DNA from: Desmodus rotundus
Taxonomy: Eukaryota > Chordata > Mammalia > Chiroptera > Phyllostomidae
Direction of reading: 5' to 3'
DNA length: 64,000 nucleotides
Assembly (NCBI RefSeq): GCF_022682495.2
Contig: NC_071398.1
Span: 30,321,426-30,385,425 of the forward strand
The translations under genes were made by a program, and so were the position numbers. This document shows, one piece after another, positions 39,808 to 52,022 of this stretch. Below the pieces are notes generated by a model. That model was not told where the DNA came from and ran no database searches. It was given only the letters and a program-made list of their open reading frames with translations. Numbering within the stretch: position 1 is the stretch's first letter; each line of letters begins with the position of its first letter.

Positions 39808-40894
39808 TACTTTAAAATGCCATGGATTCCTCCCAGCTCACGTGTCTGGAGCAGCGTTGAGGTGGCAGGCTGACTTCGTTCTCTTGCCTGCTGATGTTAT
39901 AGGTTGACTTCCAGCCACCCTCAGCATCTTGGCCAATGGGAGGTCAGATTTATAAAGTTATCAGAATTTCATCCTGGTTCCCCTGAATTTACAATGGCAG
40001 CAGTTTCTCAAAACCAGGCGCGGTGATGGGTGAGGTCCCCAGCTGGACCATTCACGAAACACAGAAACCACAGGAGGCTGTTCTTTCTGACGCTCATGAT
40101 TGAAGACCCTACTTGTGCAGGCTGCTCTGAGACGGTTCCAAGGCGTTGTCACTGGACAATGTGCTCAGCAGGTCATCAGCCCACTATGAAGATCGCCCAG
40201 CCACCCCCCTTGCCAGGTGGTGACACCAGGTGAGGAGGAGCTCTCCCATCCAGGAGGCTCCCTGTGAAAGATGCTCCAAAAGGGACTTGAGCAGACTACT
40301 GTCACTTATTCCATGCCTACTGCCTACTTAGACTAATCGCTTGTCAATATTTCATAGAATTCACAACTCAAATTTTTCACTACTTCTGATAAATCCCCCC
40401 CATGAACCCCAAACAGACAAGCCTTCCACTGTAATCCAAATGCCACAGGCCTGGAGTAAGTGGACTCGGATTAGCCACCTGGCCAGTTCATGTGGTGGGC
40501 TGGAGAAAAGCAGGCACCAAGAACTAGGCACTATTTCAATTAAAGCCACAACAGCCCGACAAGGTTCACTCTGTGCGCACTGTCCTGGTTTACTCCACGA
40601 AGCATGTGCTGCGATACAGGACTGGATCTAGGTGCTCCGCACAGCTTCCGGCCACAGCAGTCTGTCTCTCAGGACCCTCCTGTCAAACACCTAGCTGAGG
40701 CTGGGCCGGCCACAGCTGAGAAAACACGTCAATTTTCTCTTTCCAGAACCAAGGCTGACTGCTCACTGGGGTGGGTGGGGGTATGGAAGATGGTAGGCAT
40801 AGGACACCTCCCTGCCACAGCTGTCCCCACCCCCACCCCCCCCCAGTAGCCTGCTCAGCCACCAAGTTGGAGGGCCCATTTCATCTGGAAGAAG

Positions 40895-41525
40895 TGAGAA
40901 TTAAAACCACACGAGGCGGCAGACATCGACCAGAAAGGCTGGAAGTAAAAAGGGTGACACCAGCAAGTGCCGACAAGGATGTGGAGCGGCCACAGCTCTC
41001 AGGCGGCTTCGGGCAACTACTCTGGGAAGAGGCGTGGTGGTTTCTTATGAAGTCACACCCCTCCGTGGCCCGGCAGGTTTACTCCTAGGAACCTACCCGA
41101 GAAATATCAAAATGCACAGCCGAGAATGAGCTGCACAGGAATACTCACAGCCCTTTACTCAGAGTACTCAAAAAGTACAAAGAGACCAGGAGTCCACCAA
41201 TAAAAAAATGGACAAACTGTGGTGTGTAGCAAACACTAACCAGCATGAACGTGCAATGTGGCGGAATCTCAAAACATGCTGAGTGGAAGGAGACTTCCTC
41301 TAAAGAACACATGTTGTATGACTGCATCTGCCCGAGGTTCCAGAATAGGCAAATCGAATGTCAGGGGGGAAAGGCCAGAAGAGTACTTGTCTCTGGAGGG
41401 TGGTGAGGTCGGGGGGTGGCTGGGGAGGGCACGGCAACCAAGGCTCACAGGTGCACACATTTGTCATAACCAAAGAGTACACACTCAAAATGTGTGTAGC
41501 TCACTGTAGGTATTTGAAAAGTTAA
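40895..41525 (+). repeat. Old L1 3' region
   Basis: Shows the late L1 signature sequence 'gacaaggatgtggagcggcc', then 'tttactcctaggaacctacc', 'caataaaaaaatggacaaac', 'catgctgagtggaaggagac' and 'gttccagaataggcaaatcg'. Diverged, no open frame. Confidence 0.65.
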
Positions 41526-41939
41526 ACAGTGAACTCAACTTAACAATACACACATTCTGGTATCTGGGGGGAAGTGTACAGATGTCTCCACACTTTTCTT
41601 TAAAATACATAAAAAACAATGAGTGCACAGCAGTACAGATATGAACAAATATGTAATAAAACATGTATAGTGAAATATCAATAGCGGGATCTAGGTGGGA
41701 AGATACATAAGTATTCACTAATTCTTTCTAGTCAGTGAATGTTGGAAAAGTTTTCAAAATGAAAAAACAACATAGAAAAATCCTACAGTGAGATACCAAT
41801 ACATCCCTCTCAGGGTCAGACCCGCCCACACGTTGGCGAAGTGCAGGTGAGCACAAGTGAGAGAATGCTGGGGGGCTGGATGCTGTGAGTGGCACACTGT
41901 AGGGAGGCAACAGCCAGCAGGAGACCCCCTAAAAGGGCT

Positions 41940-42130
41940 GTCCAACCTTCTGGCATCTCCGGGTCACAGTGGAAGAAGAAGAGTTGTCTCGGGCCGCACA
42001 TTAAACATACAAACACTAACAAAAATCGATGAGGAAAAAAGAGGTTTTAAGTAAGTGTATGATTTTGTGTTGGGCCGCACTCACAGCCATCCTGGGCCCC
42101 ACAGGGCCCACAGGCTGGACGCCCTGCAGC
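41940..42130. repeat. Unassigned interspersed repeat
   Basis: The paired phrases 'gtccaaccttctggcatctc', 'gtctcgggccgcacattaaa' and 'ttgtgttgggccgcactcac' resemble a common mammalian repeat with GGGCCGCA motifs. I cannot name the family. Confidence 0.4.
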
Positions 42131-42470
42131 AGCGTGTGCACCCGAGAGGTGCGCACAAGGATGCGCATGCCAGCAGGCTGGCACTGCTTGCAGCTAAGAA
42201 AAGAAAAGGCCCATTCGCAATGGAAAGGAGACACAAGTCGTGGTCTACTCTGCAGTGGAACGACATACAGCATGAGATCCCCACAAACCAAATTATTCAT
42301 AGTGCAGCATTTTTCAGGCATGTAGATTAGAACATAATATGGCTAGAGCAGATTAACACCATCTCTGCCCATCTCTAACTCAATAAAAAGAATCATTTAT
42401 ATGAAACTATATGCAGTAAGTTATTGGTGAAATTGAAAAGGCAACAGACAGAAGTTACTGTCCTTTCCTA

Positions 42471-42689
<219 letters not shown>

Positions 42690-44000
42690 TTAAAAAGCAG
42701 ACCTAATTTAAAGTTAAGTTTTCCACCATTTGTACTGTCAGTTTAATTAAAATTTAAATCCAAGACAGGACTGAAAGCATATGTGAGTTTGCATTTGAAG
42801 ATAAAAATAATGCTAGACCATAGAAACATAGTAATTTGCCCGGATCTGAAAGTCTTTCTAATCTGAAAGTTATACCATACTTCTTTACATAGTTTATAAA
42901 ATCATCATCTTGCAAATAATTACATTAGGTTACTATGCATGTAATTTTAAGTTTAACAATGAATTACAGACCTAAATGAATTCTCAGGACGGAGATATTT
43001 ACAGCTTGGCAAAAGCCGTGAAGAGACCCTGGGCTGGGTGGAGAAATGGGGTCAAGAAGGCCCAAAACTGAAAGATGCCAGAGGTTCAAATCCTTCGACT
43101 CCATCAGCACAGGCAACAAAAACAAGGACATGGTTGAGGCATTTCAGGAAGCACGGCAGCCCTGTCCTGTTTAATGCTCCTGGACTCAAAATGCAGAGAA
43201 GGCCTTGCAAGTGCCCCAGGTGCAGGGAAAGCAGCAGCTCTGCCCGACACATAGGGAGAATGCTGTGTCCTGACGGGGGAATTTGACAGATGGCCACAGG
43301 CCTCAGGTCAAAATTACACCCACAGAATAACAGGCACTCTCCAGCTGTTCAGAAGGGAGCGCCTAGAACTAACTTTTAAAAGAAGACATGGAGGAAGCAA
43401 ACAGCTCCAACCCAGTCTGAAGGAATTTCTGTCCTGTACACTGCACTTCAATACTCCAAGACTGGGCTCCACAGCAGAAGGACCACTGTGCCTGCCTATA
43501 CCCCCAAACGCTGTGCAAAGCACAGCATGTGAAACAGAACAAGCCGTTGGTGGACGACAAGAAACCGAAACTTTCTGACTGGCAGCATGATCAAATGCAC
43601 CCTTTAGTGCGTAGAACAGAGAAGCCTGTAGTTTTTAAAAGACTTCACCACATTCCACTGTTTCCTCAGATTTCCCACTAGATTTTCAGCAAAAATATCC
43701 TATTCTGAACATACAGTAACTGTCAACTGTTCTTTGGTTTTTAAAAGTCAAACTCACCTGTTCAACACAGACAGTGACTACACAGCTATTTGTTCTAGTG
43801 TCTTCATTTTTTATGTTTGAAATACGTCATAAACAATAATTTTAACCAAGGTAACAGACAACAATAGCTTTGAAAAAAGTTCTGATTTTTAAATGGTTGC
43901 AAATTACAAGCACTGTAAAACTTCACTTGCTTTATAACCTGGAGCACCAGGAGGAGGGCGTGGCAGTTATTTCTTTTTATAAAAAAGTTCCAAGAATAAA

Positions 44001-44137
44001 CACTACTATAAAGGACACATGGACAAAATCAAGGGGTGGGTGGAGCTGGGGGAGGAAGGGGGCTTTGGCTGGGGTGGGGTGGAGGGATGGGGAGAAAAGG
44101 CATACAACTGTAATTGAATAACAATAAAAATTTTTTT
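44001..44137 (+). mobile_element. 5'-truncated L1/HAL1-type 3' end with target duplication
   Basis: A 137-bp insert: 'ggacacatggacaaaatcaa', a G-rich tract, 'caactgtaattgaataacaa' and an A/T tail. It is bounded by a perfect 18-bp duplication aaaagttccaagaataaa (43983-44000 and 44138-44155). The tail matches that of the HAL1-like element at 51100-51246 ('gacccatggacatgaactaa', G-rich, 'caactgtaatagcataatca'), so both belong to related L1 machinery. Confidence 0.88.
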
Positions 44138-45224
44138 AAAAGTTCCAAGAATAAATAAAAATGACCATCCCTTGGGTATTAATTTTTAAAAATAGCCCAA
44201 GCTGTGACCCAAATGGCAACAAGTAACTGAACTCCTACTCAGCAGGAGGGCAGAGCTGGGGCGGTGAGCCGGGGGGAGGGCAGGAGGGCAGAACACAAGA
44301 CCCACTGAAAATCGGCAATCTTTGGTTAAGGCCAAGTTCTGTTCCTTATTAGCTCTTTTGGCTTCTTCAACTTTCACTTGAGATGATGAAATAGCTTTAA
44401 GAGAATGTGTGAAAACCACTTGGTAAACTGCATCACAAGACATAAAACTAAAGCTTGATTATGCCCAAGTTATGTCTTTAAAGGTACAAAATCACTCCTT
44501 GTTTAATATGAATTATACTTTTAAAATCCCACCCAAAAGCATTTAAGAATTTATATCCCTGTTTCTCAATTCATAAAAATATTCTTTATTCATGAAGAAA
44601 ATGGAAGCATTAATGGAGCCAAACTACACTACAACCCTCGGCCTAGGATGTGGGAGTGGGGAAAAATTACAGCACTCACTCCTCGCTCACCAAGTGCCTC
44701 CTTCTTCACATGTGTGTGTGAGGGTTTCATTTCATAAGCCAGTCATTATCAAAAAAATTGTGCAAATGGATGTATAACATGACAAAGTGTCAATGGGGCC
44801 TCCACAACGAACAAATTGATAAGAATGCTATTTTTTAAAGGAGGAGAGAAGAGAGCAAAAATGAGGCACTCAGAGAAAGATATCCATCCACCTCCTTTGA
44901 CAAGGTCATGGTCAGAGAAAAAGCACTGCAAACATGGCCTTCACCAGGCATTAGTCTGGACATTTACTACCCAAAATGCTACTGTAGTACGACGGTGACA
45001 GGAATACTACTAACCTCTTCACCGTATGCCTGGTTTTTCTAGATTAAACTAAGGATATTCAAGAGGGTATCTGTACAGACAACAGGCTTAAGACAATCAG
45101 GAGCCCGCTAGGCTGGCCTGGGAAACCAGTGTGGTGTACACCGAGGTGACCATGACACTGGAGGAAAGTGGAGGCCCCTCCTCAGACACCCCTGCAGACC
45201 ACCAGGTAGCACTGCATTCCCCAC

Positions 45225-45405
45225 TGAGGGAAGGGTCCCCTGGCCAGCAGCATCAGCATCACCTGCAAGTCTGCAGAAATGCAGATCCTCGGGCCCTAGG
45301 CCTACTGAGTCAGAAACCTGAGGTGGGCTCAGCAGCCAGAGTTTTAACCAGCCCTCCAGGGGATCCCGTACCAGGCTTAAGTCGGAGAATCCTGTGTTAG
45401 GTAAG
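45225..45405 (+). repeat. MER5A-like hAT transposon
   Basis: Reads 'ccagcagcatcagcatcacc', 'cagaaatgcagatcctcggg', 'cctactgagtcagaaacctg' and 'agttttaaccagccctccag', the MER5A order. It is a short non-autonomous hAT-Charlie relic. Confidence 0.8.
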
Positions 45406-45544
45406 ACTGACCACACCATCTGCAGGGCTCGGGGCAAAATAAAAATGCGGGGCCTGTTCAATGATTGTTCAGAATTTCAAGACAGTGAGAACAGAGCAGT
45501 AAACCAAGCCCAAGCCCTCCTACGTGTGGGGCCCTGGTTGGCTA

Positions 45545-45958
<414 letters not shown>

Positions 45959-46029
45959 TCATGGTGTATTATGTGCTTACAAGCAAATCTATGATGAAAA
46001 TAAAAAACAAACCTAGCCAACCTCCATGG

Positions 46030-46785
46030 ACATATTTTTGAAAGGAGTGGGACGTCCTCAAGTACAGCCTCCGGCAGATCCTTCAGGAGTCGTCCAGGAG
46101 AAGGCGTCATTATCATAGATGACAGGGACACATGTGTTACTGCCCCAGAAGACCTTCCCGTGGGATGGATGCGGAGGTGGGAGGCCGCATGCTGAGGACC
46201 CTGACTCTGTGCAGGCTTAAGCTGATGCATGTGTTTGTGTCTTAGTTTTTAACAAAAACCGTTTAGAAAATAAAATTAAAATTAAAAACTTTTAAATGGA
46301 AGAAAGCTTATAAAATAAGGATATAAAGAAAGAAAATGTATTTGTACAGCTATACGATGTACGTGTGTTTTACATACATAGTGTAGCCAAGTGCACAGTG
46401 TTTACAGAGTCTGCAGGGGTGCACGGTAGCGCCCGAGGCCTTCTCATTCACTCACCCCTTGCTCACCGCCTCACCCAGAGCAGCTTGCAGTCCTACACAC
46501 TCCCTTCATGGTAAGCACCCTATACAGGTGCATTGTTTTTTCTCTTTTGTACTGTATTTTTACTGTACGTTTTCAATGTTTATCGCTTACAGTATTCGGT
46601 ACAGTAACATGATGTACAAGCTTGCAGCCCAGGAGCAACAGCCCAGACTACCTAGCCTAGGGGTGTAGTAGGCTGTACCATCTACGTTTATGTAAGTGCA
46701 CTCTGTGATGTTTGCACAATGAGAGAATCACCTAACGACACATTCCTCAGAACACATGCCGTCAGTAAACAATGCATACCTGCAG
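46030..46785 (-). mobile_element. Tigger-family DNA transposon, degenerate
   Basis: Reads 'tgtgtttgtgtcttagtttt', then 'tatacgatgtacgtgtgttt', 'attcactcaccccttgctca', 'cctatacaggtgcattgttt', 'cagtattcggtacagtaaca', 'gtagtaggctgtaccatcta' and 'atcacctaacgacacattcc'. This is a well-known Tigger/MER2-type series, seen here from interior to terminal repeat. Orientation is assigned from memory of the consensus. Confidence 0.65.
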
Positions 46786-47897
46786 ATACGTTTTCAAAAA
46801 GTTCTTCAGAGAAATGGGAAATAATTCACATCAGAAATAAAGAGAGCATCAAAAAAAGGAAAAATAATAAAAATTTTTACCTAATTGATCTAAAAGATAA
46901 CAATTTGTTTAAAATAATAGGCAACATATTTCATTCTGTGTACTTATATGTAAGTAAAATGAATGACAGCAATGATACAAAGGACAGAGGTAAGGAATTA
47001 GAGTTATTTTTTACGATAAACTATTCACATCACTCATGAAGTCATATAGTGTTATTTGAAAGTGTACTTGGATTAGTTGTAAATGTCAGGCAACCACTAA
47101 AAAAAACAGTATAACTCATATGCTAATAAAGGAGAGAAAATATAACCATACAGAATGCTCAATTAAAACCACAAAAGGCAAAGACAGTGAAAGAAAAACA
47201 TAACAAATATCAAGGCAAAAAATAGAAAATAATGAATGTAATAAAAATTAAGCCAACTGTAGCATAATTAGTTCTAATGTCAACGGTCTAAATGCAGTCA
47301 TTGAAAGTCACAAATTGTCAGAGTGGATCAAAACACAAGAGCCAGCTACATGTTGTCTACAACAAACCCAAGTTAAAGGCGCGTACAGATTAAAAGTAAA
47401 TGGGTGCTAAAAACTATGCTAACAGTAATCAAAGGAAAGTAAGAGTAGCTAAATTCATTTCAGACAGAACAGACTTCAAAACAAAGGAAGTTAATCAGTG
47501 ATTTTTAAAAAGACATTACATCATTATAAAGGGACATTGTAAAAATTCTCTAAAAAGACAACAATTCTTAACACATATGCACCTAACAACAAAGCGCCCA
47601 AACTATGTGAGGTAAAAACTACTAGAATAGCAATAAGAGACAGATGAATTCTCTGTCATAGTTGGAGAAATGAATGTCTTTCTCTAAAAAATGGACAGAT
47701 ACAGCAGGGAGAAATCAGTAAGAACATAGTTGAACTCAACTAACTCAATCAACCAGATATAACTGACACCTACAGACTACTTCATCCTACAATAGCAGAA
47801 TAAACATTTTTCTCAAGCTCACATAGAACATTCACAAAGACACACCACGTTCTGGGCCAGAAAACACACCTTAATGAATTTTAAAAAATAAAAATCA

Positions 47898-48113
47898 GCC
47901 CTTGGCTGGTGTGGCTCAGTGGATTGAGGGCCATCCTGCAAACCAAAGGGTTGCTGGTTCAATTCCCAGTCAGGGCACATGCCTGGGTTGTGGGCCAGGT
48001 TCCCAGTTGGGGGTGTGTGAGAGGCAACCACACATTAATGTTCCTCTCCCTCTCTTTCTCCCTCCCTCCCCCTCTCTCTAAAATTAATTAAAATCTTTTA
48101 AAAAATTAAAAAT
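47898..48113 (+). repeat. Full-length Ves SINE
   Basis: Starts cttggctggtgtggctcag (Pol III A-box region) and continues with 'ctggttcaattcccagtcag' (B box), 'catgcctgggttgtgggcca', 'gaggcaaccacacattaatg', a pyrimidine tract and an A-rich tail. It is flanked by a perfect 14-bp duplication aaaaataaaaatca (47884-47897 and 48114-48127), with its target in the old L1. Derived from a tRNA but not a tRNA gene. Confidence 0.92.
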
Positions 48114-48591
48114 AAAAATAAAAATCATAAAAAGTTTGCTTTGGAATTAAACTAGAAATCAGTAACAGAAGGATAACTGAAAAATCCCAAAATATGCAGA
48201 AATTAAACAATATACTTCTAAATAATATATGGGTCAAAGGAGAAATTTTAAAATATTTTGAACTGAATGAAAATGAAAACTACTTATCGAAATGTGTGGA
48301 ATGCACAAACAGTGCTAAGAAATAAATGTATAGGACTGAATGCACATATTAGAAAAGGAGAAAGGTCAAAAATCAATAATCTAAATTTCTACCTTAGGGA
48401 AGTGAAAAAAGGAAAATCAAACCCAAAGCAGGCAGATGAAAATAAATAATAAGAAACCAGACCAGAATAATAAGACCGGAAATTAATGAAATTGAAAACA
48501 GAAAATCAGTAGAGAAAAATCGACAAAACCAAAATCTGGTTCTTCAGAAAGATCAATAAAATTGACAAGCCTCTAACCAAGCTAAGAGAAA

Positions 48592-48882
48592 ATGAGGACA
48601 GAAATGACTAATACCAGAAATGAAAGTGGAAACATCATTACATACCCCATGGAAATCAAAAGAATAAAGAACAGTATGAACAACTCCATGCCCACAGATC
48701 TGATTACCCAGATGAAATGGGCCAATTCCTTAAAAGACAATTTGCCAAAACACACACAAGAAGAAACAGACGATCTCAACAGGTATGTATCTATTAAGGA
48801 AATTGAATCGATAATTAATAACCTTCAAAAACAGACAGCACCAGGCCCAGATGTGTTTGTTGGTGAGTTTAACAAACACTGA
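48592..48882 (+). pseudogene. L1 ORF2 fragment (RT fingers region)
   Basis: An open stretch of 96 codons with L1 ORF2 features: PKHTQEETDDLNRYVSIKEI, then INNLQKQTAPGPDVF (the intact family has '...APGPDGF...'), ending FNKH. It is part of the old L1; both sides are out of frame. Confidence 0.75.
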
Positions 48883-49292
48883 AGGAAATTACAGCAATCT
48901 TCTATAATGTCTTCCAGAGGGCAGTTCCTATCCTCTATCCAGTGCTATCCCAATACCAAAGCCAGACAAAGACATCACAAGAAAAGAAGACTACAGACCA
49001 ACGTCTCTAGTAAACAAAGATGCAAAAATCCTCAATAAAATACTAGCAAAATGAATCCAGAAAGTACAAAACTATGACCAAGTGGGGTTTATGCTACGTA
49101 TGCCAGTCCGGCTCAACATTTAAAAATCAATTAATATGACCCACCACATCAATAGAGTAAAAAAGAAAAATCACACGATAATAAAGAAAAAGCCATTTGA
49201 CAAAGCACCTGTTCATTATTTAAAAAAAAAAAAAAAAAGCCTCAGTAAACTAGAACAGAGAACACTCTGAACTTAACAAAGAACTACCAAAA

Positions 49293-51246
49293 AAGAAGAT
49301 GGAGGCATAGGTAGACACACTGTGCCTCCTCGCACAACCAATACAAGGACAATTTAAAAACAAAAAACAACCAGAACTAACAGAAAATCGAACTGCATGG
49401 AAGTCCGACAACCAAGGAGATAAAAGAAGACACATTCATCCAGACCGGTAGGATGGGCAGAGACACACAGCTGGGCAGAGAGGACTCTTGACAAAGTGGT
49501 GGCTGGAAGACTGGGGTGGGCAAGGCTGCAGCTGGCCAGCAAGGCAGCAGTTAGCGGACTCCACGAGGCGGTGGCTGGCGGACCTAGCAGTCCCACATTC
49601 CCGCACAGATAAACCGGCAGGAACAAAGGGGGAGCGAAACAGACTGCGCAATCCCAGGGCTCCAGCGCTGGGAAATAAAGCCTCAAACCACTGACTGAAA
49701 ACACCTGCGGGGGTTGAGGTGGCAGTGGGAGAAACTGCCAGCCTCACAAAGAGTTCGTTGGAGAGACCCACAGGGTCCTAGAATATACATAAATCCACCC
49801 AGGAATCAGCACCAGAAGGGCCCACTTTGCTTGTGGGTAGCGGGGGAAGTGACTGAAAACCAGCAGAGAGCGGAGCAAGCAGCACTGTTCCCTCTCAGCC
49901 CCTCCGCACATACTGCATCACAGTGCAGCCACCAGCATTACCCCGTCTGGGGGAACACCTAACGCTCCGCCCATTTAAGTAACAGACACGCCAAGAAAAA
50001 AAAAAACTGGCCCAAATGACAGAACACTTCAAAGCTCCAGAAATAATTCAACTAAGCAGCGAACAGATAGCCAGCCTATCAGATGCACAGTTCAAAACAC
50101 TGGTAATTAGGACGCTCACAGAATTGGTTGAATTTGGTCACAAATTAGATGAAAAAAAAAAAGGCTATGCTAAGTGAAATGAAAGAAAATGTACAGGGAA
50201 CCAACAGTGATGGGAAGGAAACCGGGACTCAAATCAACAGCATAGACCAGAAGGAAGAAACATCCAACCAGAAAAGAATGAAGAAACAAGAATTCAGAAA
50301 AATGAGGAGAGGCTTAGAAACCTCCAGGACATCTTCAAACGTTCCAACATCAGAATTATAGGGGTGCCAGAAGGAGAAGAGGAAGAGGAAGAAACTGAAA
50401 ACTTATTTGAACAAATAATGAAGGAGAACTTCCCTAATCTGGCAAAGGAAATAGACTTCCAGGAAGTCCAGGAAGCTCAGAGAGTCCCAAAGAAGCTGGA
50501 CCCAAGGAGGAACACACCAAAGCACATCATAATTACATTACCCAAGATTACACAGAAGGAGAGAATCTTAGAAGCAGCAAGAGAAAAGGACACAGTTACC
50601 TACAAAGGAGTTCCCATAAAACTGTCAGCTGATTTCTCAAAAGAGACCTTACAGGCAAGAAGGGGCTGGAAAGAAGTATTCCAAGTCATGAAAGGCAAGA
50701 ACCTACATCCAAGATTGCTCTATCCAGTAAAGCTTTCATTTAGAATGGAAGGGCAGATAAAGTGCTTCTCAGATAAGGTCAAGTTATAGGAGTTCATCAT
50801 CACCAAGCCCTTATTATATGAAATGTTAAAGGGACGTATCTAAGAAAAAGAAGATAAAAAATATGAACAGTAAAAATGACAGCAAACTCACAGTTATTAC
50901 AACCACACCTAAAACAAAAACAAAAGCAAACTAGGCAAACAACTAGAACAGGAACAGAACCACAGAAATGGAGATCACATGGAAGGTTATCATCAGGGAA
51001 GTGGGAGGGGGACAGAGGGGGGAAAGGTACAGAGAATAAGTATCATAAATGGTAGGTAGAAAATAGACAGGGGGAGGGTAAGAACAGTATAGGAAATGGA
51101 GAAGCCAAAGTACTTATATGTATGACCCATGGACATGAACTAAAGCGGGGGAATGTGGGCAGGAGGGGGTGTGCAGGGTGGAGAGGAGTGAAGGGGGAAA
51201 AATGGGACAACTGTAATAGCATAATCAATAAAATATATTTTAAGAA
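49293..51246 (+). mobile_element. HAL1-like (ORF1-only LINE) insertion
   Basis: About 1.95 kb: a 5' leader, an ORF1 region (50016-50789), then directly a G-rich 3'UTR and tail ('caactgtaatagcataatca', 'ataaaatatatttt') with no ORF2. It is bounded by a 15-bp duplication aaagaactaccaaaa (49278-49292 and 51247-51261). The host L1 resumes after it. An L1 relative with ORF1 but no ORF2 is the definition of HAL1, known from bats and other mammals. The alternative, an L1 with ORF2 deleted after insertion, cannot be excluded. Confidence 0.8.
50016..50789 (+). pseudogene. LINE ORF1 (RNA-binding protein), two frameshifts
   Basis: The likely start is the ATG at 50016. The frame breaks at the A-run near 50150-50161, again near 50290-50300, and then stays open in the third segment (50364-50789). 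Recognisable L1 ORF1p features in the last part are VPEGEEEEEETENLFEQIMK, the RRM-like KHIIITLPKI and KERILEAAREKDTVTYKGVP, and the C-terminal domain IKLSADFSKETLQARRGWKE, ending LHPRLLYPVKLSFRMEGQIK. The coiled-coil half is in the earlier frames. The element is dead as it stands. Confidence 0.8.
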
Positions 51247-51468
51247 AAAGAACTACCAAAAGAAAAAATCCCTACAGCGAATACCACACTTAATTAAAAA
51301 CTCAAAGCTTGCCCTGTCTAGGATGAACCCTTTCACCACTCCTTTTCAGCACTGTATTGGAAGTCCTCGCTAATGCAGTAAGGCAAGAAAAGTCTATAAA
51401 ATTTATACACAATGAGAAGGGAGATACAAAACTATCTTTGTTAGCAAATCACACAATCATCTATCTAT

Positions 51469-52022
51469 GAGTTGGCCAAAAAGTTCATTTGCTTTTTTCT
51501 GTAAGATCGCTCTAGTAGCACCTGTCTTTAACTTCGTTTGAAACAATTTTGTTAGGTTATAATGTGACAGCTGTCACATCACTGCGCATTTAAAAAACTT
51601 ATTAAAACTGGTGAATTTGTGTGTAGCCATTACATTGAAGGTGGAAGAAAATACACAGCATTTTCAGCGTATTATGCCTTATTTTTTCCAAAAAGGTAAA
51701 AACACAACTGAAATGCAAAAAAAAAAAAAAAAGATTTGTGCAGTGTATGGAGAAGGTGCTGTGACTGATCAAATGTGTTAAAAGTGGTTTGCAAAATTTC
51801 ATGCTGGAGATTTCTCAGAGGATGATGTTCCATGGACAGGCAGACCAGTTGAAATTGACAGCGATCAAAACAAATCAAAGATATTAACTGAGAACGATAA
51901 ATGTTACACCACGTGGAAGATAGCTGACATGCTCAAAATATCCAAATCAATGAAGTTATTGGTGATAATGAAAACTCTGTCTTTTATTTTACGAAAAAAA
52001 CACAGACTTTCTGGCCAACCCA
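51469..52022 (+). mobile_element. Internally deleted mariner transposon
   Basis: The ends gttggccaaaaagttcattt (left) and actttctggccaaccca (right) are inverted copies of mariner termini. About 554 bp, against roughly 1.3 kb for a complete element. Inside, pieces of the transposase DNA-binding half are visible: HFQRIMPYFFQKGKNTTEMQ, then an A-run, ICAVYGEGAVTDQM, a stop, KWFAKFHAGDFSEDDVPW and KISKSM. The piece next to the right end reads KTLSFILRKKHRLSGQP. The catalytic half is gone. Confidence 0.82.

Noticed and set aside
43075..43110. 'gaggttcaaatccttcgact' as a tRNA T-arm
   Set aside because: The putative T stem pairs poorly and no D arm, anticodon arm or acceptor stem lies upstream at the right distance.
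47898..48113. A possible tRNA gene (A and B boxes)
   Set aside because: The sequence continues as a Ves SINE with a pyrimidine tract, A-rich tail and target duplication; there is no tRNA cloverleaf with an anticodon arm and acceptor stem.
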